From: Paludibacteraceae bacterium
Lineage (GTDB): Bacteria; Bacteroidota; Bacteroidia; Bacteroidales; Paludibacteraceae
DNA length: 53,990 nucleotides
Reading direction: 5' to 3'
NCBI GenBank assembly: GCA_017443145.1
Contig: JAFSPA010000002.1
Location: 1-53,990 of the forward strand
The translations under genes were made by a program, and so were the position numbers. Positions 15,709 through 26,034 of the stretch are shown one piece after another (position 1 is the first letter of the stretch; each line of letters opens with the position of its first letter). The notes below the pieces were generated by a model. It saw only the letters and a program-made list of their open reading frames with translations, ran no database searches and was not told where the DNA came from.

Positions 15709-15709
15709 T

Positions 15710-18334
15710 ATGGAAGCAAAATATAATCCGAAAGAGATTGAAGCCAAGTGGTATCAGTACTGGCTGGACAATAAGTTTTTTCACAGTGAGCCTGACCGGA
15801 GAGAGCCGTACACGGTAGTTATACCGCCACCCAATGTGACGGGTGTGCTGCATATGGGTCACGTGCTGAATGAGACAATTCAAGATGTGCTTGTGCGTCG
15901 TGCGCGATTGGAAGGCAAGAACGCCTGCTGGGTGCCTGGAACAGACCATGCGTCGATAGCGACTGAGGCAAAAGTGATTAAACGTCTCAAAGAGCAAGGT
16001 ATTAACAAGAGCGATTTGACTCGCGAAGAGTTCCTCAAGCACGCTTGGGCTTGGACGGATGAGCACGGAGGCATCATTCTCAAACAGTTGCGCACACTGG
16101 GTTGCTCATGCGACTGGGACCGAACAGCGTTTACGATGGACGAGAAACGGTCGGCTGCCGTTATTAAAGTGTTCTGCGACCTGTATCGTAAGGGCCTGAT
16201 ATACCGCGGTTTGCGCATGGTGAACTGGGACCCGGAGAGACAGACGGCGCTGAGTGACGAGGAGGTGATCTACCACGATGAGCATAGCAAATTCTACTAC
16301 CTGCGTTATAAAGTTGTCGAAGAGCCGGGCAAGTACGCTGTGGTTGCGACAACGCGTCCAGAGACCATCTTCGGCGATATAGCTGTGTGCATCAACCCGA
16401 AAGAGGAGAAGAACCAGTGGCTGAAAGGTAAGCATGTGGTAGTGCCGGGCGTAGGTCGCGTGATACCGATTATCGAAGATAGATATGTCGAGATCGGCTT
16501 TGGTACGGGCTGCCTAAAAGTGACTCCGGCACACGATGTGAACGACTATGCGCTGGGACAGAAATACAATTTGAAGACCATCGATATCTTCACGCCCGAT
16601 GCGCATCTGAACATGGATACGATGGAGGAAGAACTGCAGGCTAATGTGCGCAAGTACCACGGCATGGACCGTTTCGATTGCCGCAAGCAGATTGTAGAGG
16701 ACTTGAAGGCGCTTGACCTCGTGGAGAAGATTGAAGACTACGACAATAAAGTCGGCTATTCGGAGCGTACGAACGTGCCTATCGAGCCGCGGTTGAGTCT
16801 GCAGTGGTTCATTAAAATGAAGCACTTTGCCGATATCGCCCTGCCACCTGTGATGAAGGACGAGATCGAGTTCTATCCGACCAAATACAAGAACACCTAT
16901 CGTAACTGGCTGGAGAATATCAAGGACTGGTGCATCTCGCGCCAACTGTGGTGGGGACACCGTATTCCGGCGTACTACGATGCGGACTTGCTGGCTGAAA
17001 CGGGACTGGAGGATTATCCTGCCGATAAGATTATCGTGAGCGAGAACAAGCCGGAAGGTAACTACGTGCAAGACGAAGGTGCGCTGGATACATGGTTCAG
17101 CTCTTGGCTGTGGCCGATTAGTCTGTTCGACGGTATTGAGAACCCGAACAACGAAGAGATACAGTACTACTACCCGACAGCCGACCTGGTAACAGGACCG
17201 GATATCATCTTCTTCTGGGTAGCGCGTATGATTATGGCGGGTTACGAATACATGGGCAAGATGCCGTTCAAGCACGTCTATTTCACGGGTATTGTGCGCG
17301 ATAAGTTAGGCCGTAAGATGTCCAAATCGCTGGGCAACAGTCCCGACCCGCTGGATCTGATTGAGCGTTACGGCGCGGACGGTGTCAGAATGGGTATATT
17401 GCTGTGCGCACCTGCCGGAAATGATATTCTCTATGATGACTCACTGTGCGAGCAAGGACGTAATTTCTGCAATAAGATTTGGAACTGCTTCCGCATGATG
17501 CAGGGTCTGGAAGTCGCTGATTTCGCACAACCTGAGACCAGCAAGACGGCAACACAATGGTTCAGCGCTAAGTTAGCTCAGAAAGCTGCCGAGATAGCTG
17601 ACCTGATGCACAAATACCGTCTGAGTGAGGCGTTGATGGAGATATACAAACTCTACTGCGACGAGTTCAGCGGCTGGTATCTGGAGATGATTAAACCTGC
17701 TTATCAGCAGCCTATCGACCGCAAGACGTACGAGACGACGATGCAGTTCTTTGACCAACTGCTGCGCCTACTCCATCCGTTTATGCCGTTTATCACGGAA
17801 GAACTCTGGCAGAATATCGCAGAGCGGAAAGCGGGAGAGAGTATAATGATCGCTACGCTTAATGATGTAAATGGTGACACTGCGCTTAATGGTGAAATTC
17901 TCGAGAAGGTTGAGGAACTGAAGGAAGTCGTTTCCGGTATCCGTAATATCCGTGCGTCGAAGAATATCCCGCCGAAAGAGCAACTGACCGTTATCAGTCC
18001 GAAGCCGTTAGACGCGCTCGTTAACAAACTGGCGAACTGCGATATCCAAATAAGTGCAGACAAACCCGCTAATGCCGCTACTTTCATTGTGGGCACGACG
18101 GAGTATGCTGTTCCGCTGGACGCTTTCATCAATGTGGACGAAGAGTTGGCTAAGTTAGAGGCCGACTTGCAGCACCAAGAAGGCTTCCTGCGCGGTGTGA
18201 TGGCGAAACTCAGCAACGAACGCTTTGTGGCAAACGCCAAGCCCGAGATTGTGGAGTTGGAGCGCAAGAAAAAAGCCGATGCCGAGCAACGTATTGCAGC
18301 GCTGAAAGCTAATATCGCAGCACTCAAGAAATGA
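15710..18334 (+). CDS. valS: Valine--tRNA ligase
   Basis: 874 aa, the usual length. It attaches valine to tRNA-Val using ATP in the cytoplasm. The class I signatures are present: HMGH at residues 48-51 ([16 protein letters not shown]) and KMSKS at about 535 ([16 protein letters not shown]). The editing domain is inserted between them ([32 protein letters not shown]). The anticodon-binding domain and a C-terminal coiled coil (about 810-874) complete it. The coding end overlaps the next gene by 4 bases (ATGA). Confidence 0.98.
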   Translation: MEAKYNPKEIEAKWYQYWLDNKFFHSEPDRREPYTVVIPPPNVTGVLHMGHVLNETIQDVLVRRARLEGKNACWVPGTDHASIATEAKVIKRLKEQGINKSDLTREEFLKHAWAWTDEHGGIILKQLRTLGCSCDWDRTAFTMDEKRSAAVIKVFCDLYRKGLIYRGLRMVNWDPERQTALSDEEVIYHDEHSKFYYLRYKVVEEPGKYAVVATTRPETIFGDIAVCINPKEEKNQWLKGKHVVVPGVGRVIPIIEDRYVEIGFGTGCLKVTPAHDVNDYALGQKYNLKTIDIFTPDAHLNMDTMEEELQANVRKYHGMDRFDCRKQIVEDLKALDLVEKIEDYDNKVGYSERTNVPIEPRLSLQWFIKMKHFADIALPPVMKDEIEFYPTKYKNTYRNWLENIKDWCISRQLWWGHRIPAYYDADLLAETGLEDYPADKIIVSENKPEGNYVQDEGALDTWFSSWLWPISLFDGIENPNNEEIQYYYPTADLVTGPDIIFFWVARMIMAGYEYMGKMPFKHVYFTGIVRDKLGRKMSKSLGNSPDPLDLIERYGADGVRMGILLCAPAGNDILYDDSLCEQGRNFCNKIWNCFRMMQGLEVADFAQPETSKTATQWFSAKLAQKAAEIADLMHKYRLSEALMEIYKLYCDEFSGWYLEMIKPAYQQPIDRKTYETTMQFFDQLLRLLHPFMPFITEELWQNIAERKAGESIMIATLNDVNGDTALNGEILEKVEELKEVVSGIRNIRASKNIPPKEQLTVISPKPLDALVNKLANCDIQISADKPANAATFIVGTTEYAVPLDAFINVDEELAKLEADLQHQEGFLRGVMAKLSNERFVANAKPEIVELERKKKADAEQRIAALKANIAALKK

Positions 18335-19332
18335 GCAAACTTACTTACATAGCAGGTCCGTGCGCCGCAGAGAGCGAGGAGCAAGTACTGGAGACAGCGC
18401 GTGCTTTAGTCGCAACGGGAGACATCATCTTCCGAGCCGGCGTATGGAAACCTCGTACACGTCCGGACACGTTTCAGGGCGTAGGCGACGAGGGACTGCT
18501 GTGGTTAAGTCGGGTTAAGAACGAGTTGCATGTGCCTGTCGCCACCGAAGTGGTGACGGCGGAACAAGTGACGAAAGCGCTGGAAGCCGGAATCGACTAC
18601 CTGTGGATAGGTGCGAGGACCTGCGCGAACCCCATTGCGGTAGGCGCTATCTGCTCCGCGATTGATGATTTTCGGTCACGGGTGACAGGAGACGGGTTAC
18701 GGGGCATCTTTATCAAGAATCCGGTGAATGCCGACGCGGCCTTGTGGCTGGGCAATATCGAGCGTCTGGAAGCGACGGGAGTGCCGGTGATGGCGGTGCA
18801 TCGAGGATGCAGTCATCAGCCGTATTGGGAGATGGCGCACCAAGTGCGTATAGCCCGTCCCGATATACCGATGTTGCTGGACCCCAGTCATATGAGTGGT
18901 GACGCCGAACGTGTGCCGAGTCTGAGCCGAGTCGCTGACGAATTGGATTATGATGGTTTGATGGTAGAAGTGCATCCTCGTCCTCAAGAGGCGCTGAGCG
19001 ATGCCAAACAACAGATTACGCCGGCCGTGTTTGAGGATATCAGGCGTGCGCCTGCACAGACGTTTACTACCCCACTCGAACTGCGATGGTTGCGTAAGAT
19101 GATGGACGAAGTGGACGACCGACTCTGGACCGATATCGCCCAACGAATGGCCGTAAGTAAGCAAATCGGCGCATACAAGAAGACCCAACAGATGGCCGTT
19201 ATTCAACCGACCCGCTTCAACGAGATAATGACCAAACGCTTGGCCTGGGCAGAGAGCCACGGGCTAAGTAAAGAGGCCGTAGAGATAATTCTGAAAACTC
19301 TACACGAAGAGAGTATCCGGATGCAGCAATAA
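18331..19332 (+). CDS. Bifunctional DAHP synthase / chorismate mutase
   Basis: 333 aa. The N-terminal part (1-245) is a type I-beta (KDO8P-synthase-like) DAHP synthase: [62 protein letters not shown]. It condenses phosphoenolpyruvate and erythrose-4-phosphate, the first step of the shikimate pathway. The C-terminal part (about 250-333) is an AroQ-type chorismate mutase ([32 protein letters not shown]), which makes prephenate. This fusion is normal in Bacteroidetes and lets prephenate regulate the synthase. Translation is coupled to valS. It ends one base from the convergent polA stop. Confidence 0.95.
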   Translation: MSKLTYIAGPCAAESEEQVLETARALVATGDIIFRAGVWKPRTRPDTFQGVGDEGLLWLSRVKNELHVPVATEVVTAEQVTKALEAGIDYLWIGARTCANPIAVGAICSAIDDFRSRVTGDGLRGIFIKNPVNADAALWLGNIERLEATGVPVMAVHRGCSHQPYWEMAHQVRIARPDIPMLLDPSHMSGDAERVPSLSRVADELDYDGLMVEVHPRPQEALSDAKQQITPAVFEDIRRAPAQTFTTPLELRWLRKMMDEVDDRLWTDIAQRMAVSKQIGAYKKTQQMAVIQPTRFNEIMTKRLAWAESHGLSKEAVEIILKTLHEESIRMQQ

Positions 19333-19333
19333 T

Positions 19334-21646
19334 TTAATGCGCATCAAGCCAGTTGTGTCCATGTCCCGCTTCCGCTATAAGCGGTACCGACAACAGCATC
19401 ACATTCTGCATCTCTGCCACTACCATTGTTTGCACCTTATCAATAATCGCTTCCGGCACATTGAAGCATAACTCGTCATGTATCTGCATAGTGAGTTGCA
19501 GACGCGGGTCATTGAATTCGGGTAGGCGTTTGTCGATAGCAATCATCGCCATCTTGATGATGTCGGCGGCAGTGCCTTGGATAGGTGAGTTGACGGCGTT
19601 GCGCTCAGCAAAAGAGCGAACGGTGGCATTGTGCGAATTGATATCGGCTAAGTAACGACGACGACCAAAGAGCGTCTCCACATAACCGTGCTCACGGGCA
19701 AACTGTTTCTGCGACTCAATAAAATCTATCACCTTCGGGAAAGCAGCAAAATAATCGTCGATTAGCGCCTTCGCCTCTGCCCGCGGACAATCGAGCTGTT
19801 GGGACAGACCGAAAGCAGAGATACCGTATATGATACCGAAATTGGCTGTTTTAGCACGCCGACGCTGGTCCTTAGTCACTTGGTCAATCGGTGTACCGAA
19901 AATCTTCGCTGCTGTCGCCGCGTGAATATCCTGTCCGCTACGGAATGCCTTGAGCAAGTGTGGGTCTTGCGACATGTGTGCCAGCAGACGCAACTCTATC
20001 TGCGAATAGTCGGCGCTGAGGAAGAGACAGCCTTCGTCCGCTATCACGGCACGACGGATGAGCTGGCCACGCTCCGAACGAATAGGCAGGTTCTGCAGAT
20101 TCGGATTGGACGAACTGAGACGACCTGTCGCCGTAACAGTCTGGTTATAGGTCGTGTGAATCTTACCCGTCTCCGGATTGATATAACCCGGCAGAGCAGA
20201 GATATAGGTAGATATGAGCTTCTTGAGTTCGCGTTGATCGAGAATCTTGCCCACTATAGGATGTCTCTCTTTGAGTGCTTGCAGCACTTCCTCCGAGGTG
20301 GTGTATTGTCCTGACTTGGATTTCTTGGCTTTAGGATCCAGATGCAACTGGTCAAACAGCACTTCTCCCACTTGTCGCGGGGAGTTGATATTAAACGTCG
20401 AACCGGCTAATTGGTAAATCTCCGCCTCAAGGGCATTCAGTTCAGCCGTCAGTTCGGTCTCCGCCTGTTTGAGCAGCTCTACATCAAACCGCACACCGGC
20501 TTTCTCCATCTTTCGCAACACTTGAACCAGCGGCAGTTCAACTTCGTTATACAGTTTCCACAACGCAGGATTGGCCTTGAGCGCTTCCCAGTCCGGCTCA
20601 CGATACGGATTGAACGCCAGCTCGGGATTGAGGAGGTAGGAACACAACCGGTTCTCGACGGTATCGTATGTTACTTGCGATGAGTCATTGGCGGTTGGTG
20701 ATTCTTCGGCCGGCTCGGCAAACAGATCGAGCTGCCCGGTCGGTTGTTGCGGTTGAGGCTTGGGTTGCGGTTTTGGCGCAGCCACAGCGGGTGCATTACG
20801 CAAGAAGGAATTGAACTCCAACGCCTCGTACAACGGACGCAGTTGAGACCAGTCCTTTTCCCGCATCACTAAGTCGTTCGGATGGAACTCGAGCGGCACA
20901 TCGGTCTTGATGGTTGCCAAGAACTTAGAGAAACGGATATCGTCGGCTTGAGTCTCGACCTTGGTCTTGAGCGCCCCTTTCAGTTCGTCGGTATGTGCCA
21001 GCAGGTTCTCCACATCGCTAAACTGCGTAAGTAGTTGCACGGCTGTCTTCTCCCCTACTCCCTTGCAGCCTGGGATATTATCCGAGGCATCCCCCATGAG
21101 TGCCAGTAAGTCTATTACTTGGTTCTTATTCTGCAAGCCGTACTTGGCGCACACTTCTTCAGGTCCCATCTGCTCAAAGCCGCCTGTATGCCGCGGACGA
21201 TACATATGTACACGCTCAGTAACGAGTTGTCCGTAGTCCTTATCGGGTGTCGCCATAAAGACCTCAAAACCGGCTTTCTCTGCCATCTGCGATACCGTTC
21301 CGATAACATCGTCCGCCTCAAAGCCTTGCACCTCTAACACGGCGATATTCATCGCTTTGAGGATATCCTTGATGATAGGCACAGCGCGACGTATCTCTTC
21401 CGGAGTCTCGGGACGCTGGGCCTTGTACTGCTCATAGGCCTCGTGCCGGAAAGTAGGTCCGTGCGGGTCAAAAGCAACCGCTATATGCGAAGGATGAAGA
21501 CGCTTAATCAAGTCCTCCAAGGTTACGACAAAGCCGAAAATAGCCGAGGTGTTCTCTCCCTTGGAGTTCATACGAGGTGCTTTGATAAAGGCATAGAAAG
21601 CACGGTATATCATCGCGTAAGCGTCTATGAGAAGAAGTCTGTTCAT
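19334..21646 (-). CDS. polA: DNA polymerase I without a recognisable 3'-5' exonuclease domain
   Basis: 770 aa. The 5' nuclease domain spans about 1-290 (LLIDAYAMIYRAFYAF, VQGFEADDVIGTV, LMGDASDNIPGCKGVGEKTA). A Pro/Gln linker follows (about 292-325). Then a short segment with YDTVENRLCSYLLNPEL, resembling one motif of the exonuclease domain, leads straight into the polymerase (from about 375). Motif A is DYSQIELRLLAHMS, motif B RRRAKTANFGIIYGIS and motif C QIHDELCFNVP. The usual exonuclease domain of about 190 residues is reduced to about 50, so proofreading is probably absent. It functions in Okazaki fragment processing and repair. It starts one base after the ung stop. Confidence 0.95.
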   Translation of the reverse strand: MNRLLLIDAYAMIYRAFYAFIKAPRMNSKGENTSAIFGFVVTLEDLIKRLHPSHIAVAFDPHGPTFRHEAYEQYKAQRPETPEEIRRAVPIIKDILKAMNIAVLEVQGFEADDVIGTVSQMAEKAGFEVFMATPDKDYGQLVTERVHMYRPRHTGGFEQMGPEEVCAKYGLQNKNQVIDLLALMGDASDNIPGCKGVGEKTAVQLLTQFSDVENLLAHTDELKGALKTKVETQADDIRFSKFLATIKTDVPLEFHPNDLVMREKDWSQLRPLYEALEFNSFLRNAPAVAAPKPQPKPQPQQPTGQLDLFAEPAEESPTANDSSQVTYDTVENRLCSYLLNPELAFNPYREPDWEALKANPALWKLYNEVELPLVQVLRKMEKAGVRFDVELLKQAETELTAELNALEAEIYQLAGSTFNINSPRQVGEVLFDQLHLDPKAKKSKSGQYTTSEEVLQALKERHPIVGKILDQRELKKLISTYISALPGYINPETGKIHTTYNQTVTATGRLSSSNPNLQNLPIRSERGQLIRRAVIADEGCLFLSADYSQIELRLLAHMSQDPHLLKAFRSGQDIHAATAAKIFGTPIDQVTKDQRRRAKTANFGIIYGISAFGLSQQLDCPRAEAKALIDDYFAAFPKVIDFIESQKQFAREHGYVETLFGRRRYLADINSHNATVRSFAERNAVNSPIQGTAADIIKMAMIAIDKRLPEFNDPRLQLTMQIHDELCFNVPEAIIDKVQTMVVAEMQNVMLLSVPLIAEAGHGHNWLDAH

Positions 21647-21647
21647 G

Positions 21648-22310
21648 TTACCAGTTGATAGGCGTTAAGCCGTGTTGAATAAGATAATTATTAGCCTGCG
21701 AGAAGTGCCCGCAGCCGATGAATCCGCGGTAGGCAGATAACGGACTGGGGTGCGGCGCCGTGAGTACCAGGTTATTGCGTCGGTCGATAAACTGCCCTTT
21801 GCGTTGTGCGTAACTGCCCCAAAGCATATAGACAATATTCTTACGACGGGTATTGAGTGCCTGGATAGCGGCGTCTGTCAGTTCTTCCCAGCCTTTATTC
21901 TGATGCGACCCGGGGTGATGTGCCTGGACTGTCAGCGTGGCATTGAGTAGCAGTACGCCCTGCTCTGCCCAGCGAGTCAGATTACCGGAAGAGGGAATAG
22001 GTGTACCTAAGTCGCGATTGATCTCCTTGTAGATATTGACCAACGACGGCGGTATCTCAACACCGTCATTGACGGAGAAACACAGTCCGTGCGCCTGACC
22101 GACATCGTGGTAAGGGTCCTGTCCGATGATAACAACTCGCACCCTGTCAAAAGGGCACGAGTCAAAGGCATTAAAGATGAGCCGTGCGGGAGGAAAGCAT
22201 TGCTTGGTCTGGTACTCGCTCCGCACAAACGATGTCAGCAACTCGAAATACGGTTTATCAAATTCAGGTTGCAACACCTTACGCCAAGAGTCATCGATAC
22301 GAACATCCAT
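21648..22310 (-). CDS. ung: Uracil-DNA glycosylase, family 1
   Basis: 220 aa, the usual length. It removes uracil from DNA in base excision repair. The catalytic water-activating Asp 65 is in VVIIGQDPYHDVGQAHG. The uracil-binding Asn lies in VLLLNATLTV, and the minor-groove loop is TAPHPSPLSAYRGF with its His at about 188. It lies six bases after queA and one base before polA, so repair glycosylase and gap-filling polymerase share a transcript. Confidence 0.97.
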   Translation of the reverse strand: MDVRIDDSWRKVLQPEFDKPYFELLTSFVRSEYQTKQCFPPARLIFNAFDSCPFDRVRVVIIGQDPYHDVGQAHGLCFSVNDGVEIPPSLVNIYKEINRDLGTPIPSSGNLTRWAEQGVLLLNATLTVQAHHPGSHQNKGWEELTDAAIQALNTRRKNIVYMLWGSYAQRKGQFIDRRNNLVLTAPHPSPLSAYRGFIGCGHFSQANNYLIQHGLTPINW

Positions 22311-22316
22311 GACATC

Positions 22317-23420
22317 TTATTTGACGATTAACATCGCATCTCCGTAGTCACCGAAGTGGTATTTCTCTGCGACTGCCACCTCGTAAGCTTTCATCACGTT
22401 CTCGTAACCACCGAAGGCAGCCACCTGAAGCAGCTGGCTCGATTGCGGCATATAGAGGTTCACAAAGAACGAGTTAGCAACCGTGAAGTCGTACGGCGGG
22501 AAGATGAACTTATTGGTCCAGCCTTCGTACGCTTTGATTTGTCCTTCCGTACCGGCTACATGCTCCAAAGCACGCATAATCTCCGTACCTACGGCACAAA
22601 CACGGTGGTTAGACTCCTGAGCCTTGGTCACTTTCTTGACCGCATCCTCGCGAATAGAGATCTGCTCGGAATCCACTTTATGCTTCACTAAGTCGTCCAC
22701 ATCAATGGGTTTGAAGTTCCCCAGTCCGATATGCGACGTGATGGTTGTATAATCGATACCACCTATCTCCATACGTTTGAGCAGCTGTTTGGAGAAATGC
22801 AAGCTGGAGGCTGGAGCAGCTACTGCGCCGATATATTTGGCAAAGATAGACTGATAGCGCTCTCTATCCATTTCCTCCACGGGTTCCTCACGGAAGACTT
22901 GATTATACTCTGCCAACGTCTCTGCATCCATCGGACGACGGATATACTTAGGCAGCGGTGTGGTACCCATCGCGTACAAACGGTCAATATACTCACCCTC
23001 TTTGTAATCCGACAGGAAACGGAACGTACGACCGCGAGACGTCGTATTGTCCACCACCTCTGCCACGATAGACGGGTCTTGGTCAAAGAAGAGCTTATTG
23101 CCGACACGAATCTTACGAGCCGGATCGACATTGACATCCCAGTACCGCGTAGCGTGATTCAGTTCGCGCAATAAGAATATCTCGATATTAGCCAACGTCT
23201 TCTCTTTCTGACCGTATAAACGTGCCGGAAAGACCTTTGTATCGTTAAAGATGAACAAATCACCCTCGTCAAAATACTCGACTATATCCCGCACCTGCTT
23301 ATGTTCGATTTCACCTGTTTTACGATGCAAAACGAGCATGCGAGCGTCCTCCGGATACGCAGAAGGATACTGCGCCAACAGCTCCTCGGGGAGTTTGAAT
23401 TTAAATTGAGCTAACTTCAT
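22317..23420 (-). CDS. queA: tRNA preQ1(34) S-adenosylmethionine ribosyltransferase-isomerase
   Basis: 367 aa. It moves and isomerises the ribosyl part of SAM onto preQ1 at tRNA position 34, giving epoxyqueuosine. Family motifs are LPEELLAQYPSAYPEDARML near the N-terminus, FIFNDTKVFPARLYG and ASSLHFSKQLL. C-terminal motifs are GTEIMRALEHVAG and FPPYDFTVANSFFVNLYMPQ. The length fits the family. The start overlaps the end of truB by 20 bases, placing two tRNA-modification genes side by side. Confidence 0.96.
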   Translation of the reverse strand: MKLAQFKFKLPEELLAQYPSAYPEDARMLVLHRKTGEIEHKQVRDIVEYFDEGDLFIFNDTKVFPARLYGQKEKTLANIEIFLLRELNHATRYWDVNVDPARKIRVGNKLFFDQDPSIVAEVVDNTTSRGRTFRFLSDYKEGEYIDRLYAMGTTPLPKYIRRPMDAETLAEYNQVFREEPVEEMDRERYQSIFAKYIGAVAAPASSLHFSKQLLKRMEIGGIDYTTITSHIGLGNFKPIDVDDLVKHKVDSEQISIREDAVKKVTKAQESNHRVCAVGTEIMRALEHVAGTEGQIKAYEGWTNKFIFPPYDFTVANSFFVNLYMPQSSQLLQVAAFGGYENVMKAYEVAVAEKYHFGDYGDAMLIVK

Positions 23421-24099
23421 ATACTAACTTTTCAAATTGTTCAAAACTAATGCAATCCTCTATCTTATAATCGCCTACCCGAATACGTCGGAGTGCAATC
23501 AGGTGGGCACCGCTATTGAGTTTTTGTCCTATATCTCGCGCCAAAGCACGGATATACGTACCTTTTGAGCATACCACCCGAATAACCAGTTGCATCGTCT
23601 CCGGGTCAAAGGACATCACCTCTATCTCGTCGATAACCAACAGTTTGGGTTTGAGTTCTACCTCTTCCCCTTTGCGCGCCAACTCATACGCACGCTTACC
23701 ATCCACTTTGACGGCAGAGAACATAGGCGGTACTTGCCATTGTTCACCAAGGAAAGTCAGAATAACCTCGTCTATCAACTCGCGGGTTATATGCTGCGTA
23801 GGATATGTCTTGTCTATCGGTTTCTCCAAATCGAAACTGGGAGTGGTAGCACCTAATTGCAGCGTGGCCACGTATTCCTTGGTGTCGTATTGCAGTTTGT
23901 CAATGAGCTTGGTCTTACGTCCTGTACACACGATGACTACGCCTGTAGCCAAAGGGTCTAATGTCCCGGTGTGTCCGACCTTGAGTTTCTTTACGTGAAG
24001 GTGGTGGCATAATAACCATCTTGCCTTACCTACCACATCAAAGCTGGTCCATTTATACGGCTTATCAAAAGCCACTATTTCGCCCTCAACAAAGTCCAT
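23401..24099 (-). CDS. truB: tRNA pseudouridine(55) synthase
   Basis: 232 aa from the ATG at 24099; a TTG at 24111 would add four residues. It makes pseudouridine 55 in the T-loop of tRNAs. The catalytic Asp 48 is in [17 protein letters not shown], and [13 protein letters not shown] and [20 protein letters not shown] are family motifs. The C-terminal PUA-like extension is very short, as in many Bacteroidetes. The start overlaps uppP by 14 bases and the end overlaps queA. Confidence 0.96.
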   Translation of the reverse strand: MDFVEGEIVAFDKPYKWTSFDVVGKARWLLCHHLHVKKLKVGHTGTLDPLATGVVIVCTGRKTKLIDKLQYDTKEYVATLQLGATTPSFDLEKPIDKTYPTQHITRELIDEVILTFLGEQWQVPPMFSAVKVDGKRAYELARKGEEVELKPKLLVIDEIEVMSFDPETMQLVIRVVCSKGTYIRALARDIGQKLNSGAHLIALRRIRVGDYKIEDCISFEQFEKLVYEVSSI

Positions 24100-24892
24100 A
24101 TACGATAGCAAAAATGCCTACACAGAGACAATAGATTGCGAAATATGTTAACTTCTGACGACGAACAATATCAATCATAAATCGGCATGCGAAGCAACCC
24201 GTTACAAAGGCGGCTGTAAATCCCACTACCAACGGCAGCCAGCCTATAGAAACTACCACCTCGCCGGTAAGGATATCCTTCAGCTCCAACAGCGCATCGC
24301 CTAAGATAGGAATCAGCACCATAAGAAACGAGAACTTAGCCACCTCTTCTTTGCGAACACCGCAGAGTAAGCCGGTCGCAATAGTGGTACCACTACGGCT
24401 CAATCCCGGCAGTACGGCAACCGCCTGTGCACAGCCGATAATCAGCGCATCGCGGTAGGAAACCTCGTGTCCCTGACGATTCATCCGCTTGGTTAAGAAC
24501 TCACTCAACCACAGTAGAAATGCGGTGACTATCAAGCAGATACCAACAATACGCAGGCCGTTACCAAAGAACGCTTCCACTTGGTCCTTGAAGAACATAC
24601 CAACAATAAAAACAGGAATCATCGACACCAATATCTTGGCCACATAATCCTTGTCTTTATTCCACTGAACGGTCGTAAAAGTGCCCTTAAACAGCTGTGC
24701 CACCTCACGCCATAAGATGACTAAGGTCGATAACACCGTCGCCGCATGTACCACCACAGCAAAGAGCAGATTCTCCTCACCTGCCGTACCCAACAAGGCT
24801 TGACCTATCTCCAGGTGCCCCGAAGACGAAACAGGTAAGAATTCCGTCAGACCTTGCACTATGCCCAGTATCAGAGCTTCTAACCAAGTCAT
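24086..24892 (-). CDS. uppP: Undecaprenyl-diphosphatase
   Basis: 268 aa, an integral membrane protein of about eight segments. It dephosphorylates undecaprenyl diphosphate, recycling the lipid carrier for peptidoglycan and other envelope polymers. The BacA/UppP signatures are [17 protein letters not shown] (residues about 12-28) and [20 protein letters not shown]. It starts three bases after the DUF3098 gene and overlaps truB by 14 bases. Confidence 0.96.
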   Translation of the reverse strand: MTWLEALILGIVQGLTEFLPVSSSGHLEIGQALLGTAGEENLLFAVVVHAATVLSTLVILWREVAQLFKGTFTTVQWNKDKDYVAKILVSMIPVFIVGMFFKDQVEAFFGNGLRIVGICLIVTAFLLWLSEFLTKRMNRQGHEVSYRDALIIGCAQAVAVLPGLSRSGTTIATGLLCGVRKEEVAKFSFLMVLIPILGDALLELKDILTGEVVVSIGWLPLVVGFTAAFVTGCFACRFMIDIVRRQKLTYFAIYCLCVGIFAIVYGLC

Positions 24893-24895
24893 CGT

Positions 24896-25111
24896 TTAGT
24901 CTTTCTTTTTTCCTTTGAACAGAATAGCAAAAATCATCAGCACAAAGCCCAAGAGCGAAATCATCGGGCCTACTGTGATACGTCTTACCGAGAAGATATC
25001 AGGGTTGTAGGTATCCGTGCTTGGCTCTCCTGCCATCAGCGCAAGACCTAAAATAACAACAAGAAAGGCAATGCCGATGAGGATAAGATTTATCTTTGAT
25101 AAGTTCTTCAT
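24896..25111 (-). CDS. DUF3098 small membrane protein
   Basis: 71 aa with two membrane segments (about 8-28, INLILIGIAFLVVILGLALM, and 48-65) joined by a short loop containing YNPDIFSVRRITVGP. This is the DUF3098 family, found in Bacteroidetes between ftsX and uppP, exactly as here. Its role is unknown; the position suggests a link to cell division or envelope recycling. Gaps are six bases to ftsX and three to uppP. Confidence 0.88.
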   Translation of the reverse strand: MKNLSKINLILIGIAFLVVILGLALMAGEPSTDTYNPDIFSVRRITVGPMISLLGFVLMIFAILFKGKKKD

Positions 25112-25117
25112 AATTAC

Positions 25118-25981
25118 TTAAATTTCATATATCGTATTCGTTTTCATACGGATATATCGTCCTGTCGCAAAAAGGGACGCTAACAGGGTAATAACCAGTC
25201 CGATAATGATAATCACACCGGCAACAATCGTAATATTCTGCCACGTCAGCGGGAAGAGTTGTACGCCGAGATGTCTTTGTACGTAGTAATACACACCTGT
25301 AATAGCCATAATGGCCAGCAGACCGGCTATCAAGCCCATGCTCATATTTTTGCGCAAGATAGGAGCTTTAATCATCCACGATGTGGCACCAACTAATTTC
25401 ATGGTGTTGATAAGGAAACGCTGGGAATAAATCTGCAGACGAATCGTGTTACCTATCAGTGCCAAAGAGATAAAGAGCAGCAATGCCACCACGCCTAATA
25501 AGATGAGCGACAGCTCGTGTATATTGCGATTGAGAATCGTCAGCAGGTCCTTTTGGTAAATCACTGTCTCGACATATGGCAAACTCATCAATCGTGACTC
25601 AATCACCGCCAAGCTGTCGTTATTCGCATAAGGAGCCTTGACATGTACCTCACACGATGCCGTTAACGGGTTGTAGCCCAAGAACATAGACGGGTCTTCA
25701 CCCAAATAATCAATATGCTCCTTGAGTGCCTGTTCGGCAGAGATGAATCGGCAGTTCAGGCAGTAATCCGAGGCGTTAAGCATCTCTTGCAGCCGATTGA
25801 AATCAGAGGCCTGAGCATCGGAAGTAAACACAACCTCTACAGCCGCGTTTTCCTTCACCCTACTAACGAGAGCGCTGGCAGAGAGCAATAACACGCACTC
25901 TAAGCCGATAAGGAACAACACCATCGCTACGCTGATAGTGGTGGTTAAGTACATATTGAAGAAACGACGAGACTTACCCAT
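25118..25981 (-). CDS. ftsX: Cell division protein FtsX
   Basis: 287 aa from the ATG at 25981 (MGKSRRFFNMYLTTTISVAM). FtsX is the membrane part of the FtsEX complex that activates peptidoglycan hydrolases at the septum. There is one N-terminal membrane segment (about 12-34), a periplasmic domain (about 40-160, FISAEQALKEHIDYLGEDPS), and three C-terminal segments (about 165-285, including LLGVVALLLFISLALIGNTI). FtsE is not encoded in the window. The start lies only 23 bases beyond the gldN terminator and no clean promoter fits between, so it may depend on readthrough or on a promoter inside gldN. Confidence 0.93.
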   Translation of the reverse strand: MGKSRRFFNMYLTTTISVAMVLFLIGLECVLLLSASALVSRVKENAAVEVVFTSDAQASDFNRLQEMLNASDYCLNCRFISAEQALKEHIDYLGEDPSMFLGYNPLTASCEVHVKAPYANNDSLAVIESRLMSLPYVETVIYQKDLLTILNRNIHELSLILLGVVALLLFISLALIGNTIRLQIYSQRFLINTMKLVGATSWMIKAPILRKNMSMGLIAGLLAIMAITGVYYYVQRHLGVQLFPLTWQNITIVAGVIIIIGLVITLLASLFATGRYIRMKTNTIYEI

Positions 25982-26004
25982 TCGCAAACTATTTATACGA
26001 GAAA

Positions 26005-26028
26005 AGGGCAGGTCTAATGCCCTGCCCT
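26005..26028 (-). terminator. Terminator of the T9SS operon
   Basis: AGGGCAGG (26005-26012), 8-base loop, CCTGCCCT (26021-26028). The stem is GC-rich and perfect, six bases past the gldN stop, followed on the minus strand by TTTTCTCG. Confidence 0.8.
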
Positions 26029-26034
26029 ATCCGA

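Noticed and set aside
15880..17275. Long minus-strand frames inside valS, and similar ones opposite dnaK, clpB, gldN, gldM and the RND pump
   Set aside because: All are antisense to clearly identified genes, have no promoter or family match, and reflect codon bias of the sense strand.
25982..26000. A leaderless promoter for ftsX (TAGTTTGCGAATG)
   Set aside because: The -7 element lacks one spacer base and there is no TTTG at the -33 position.
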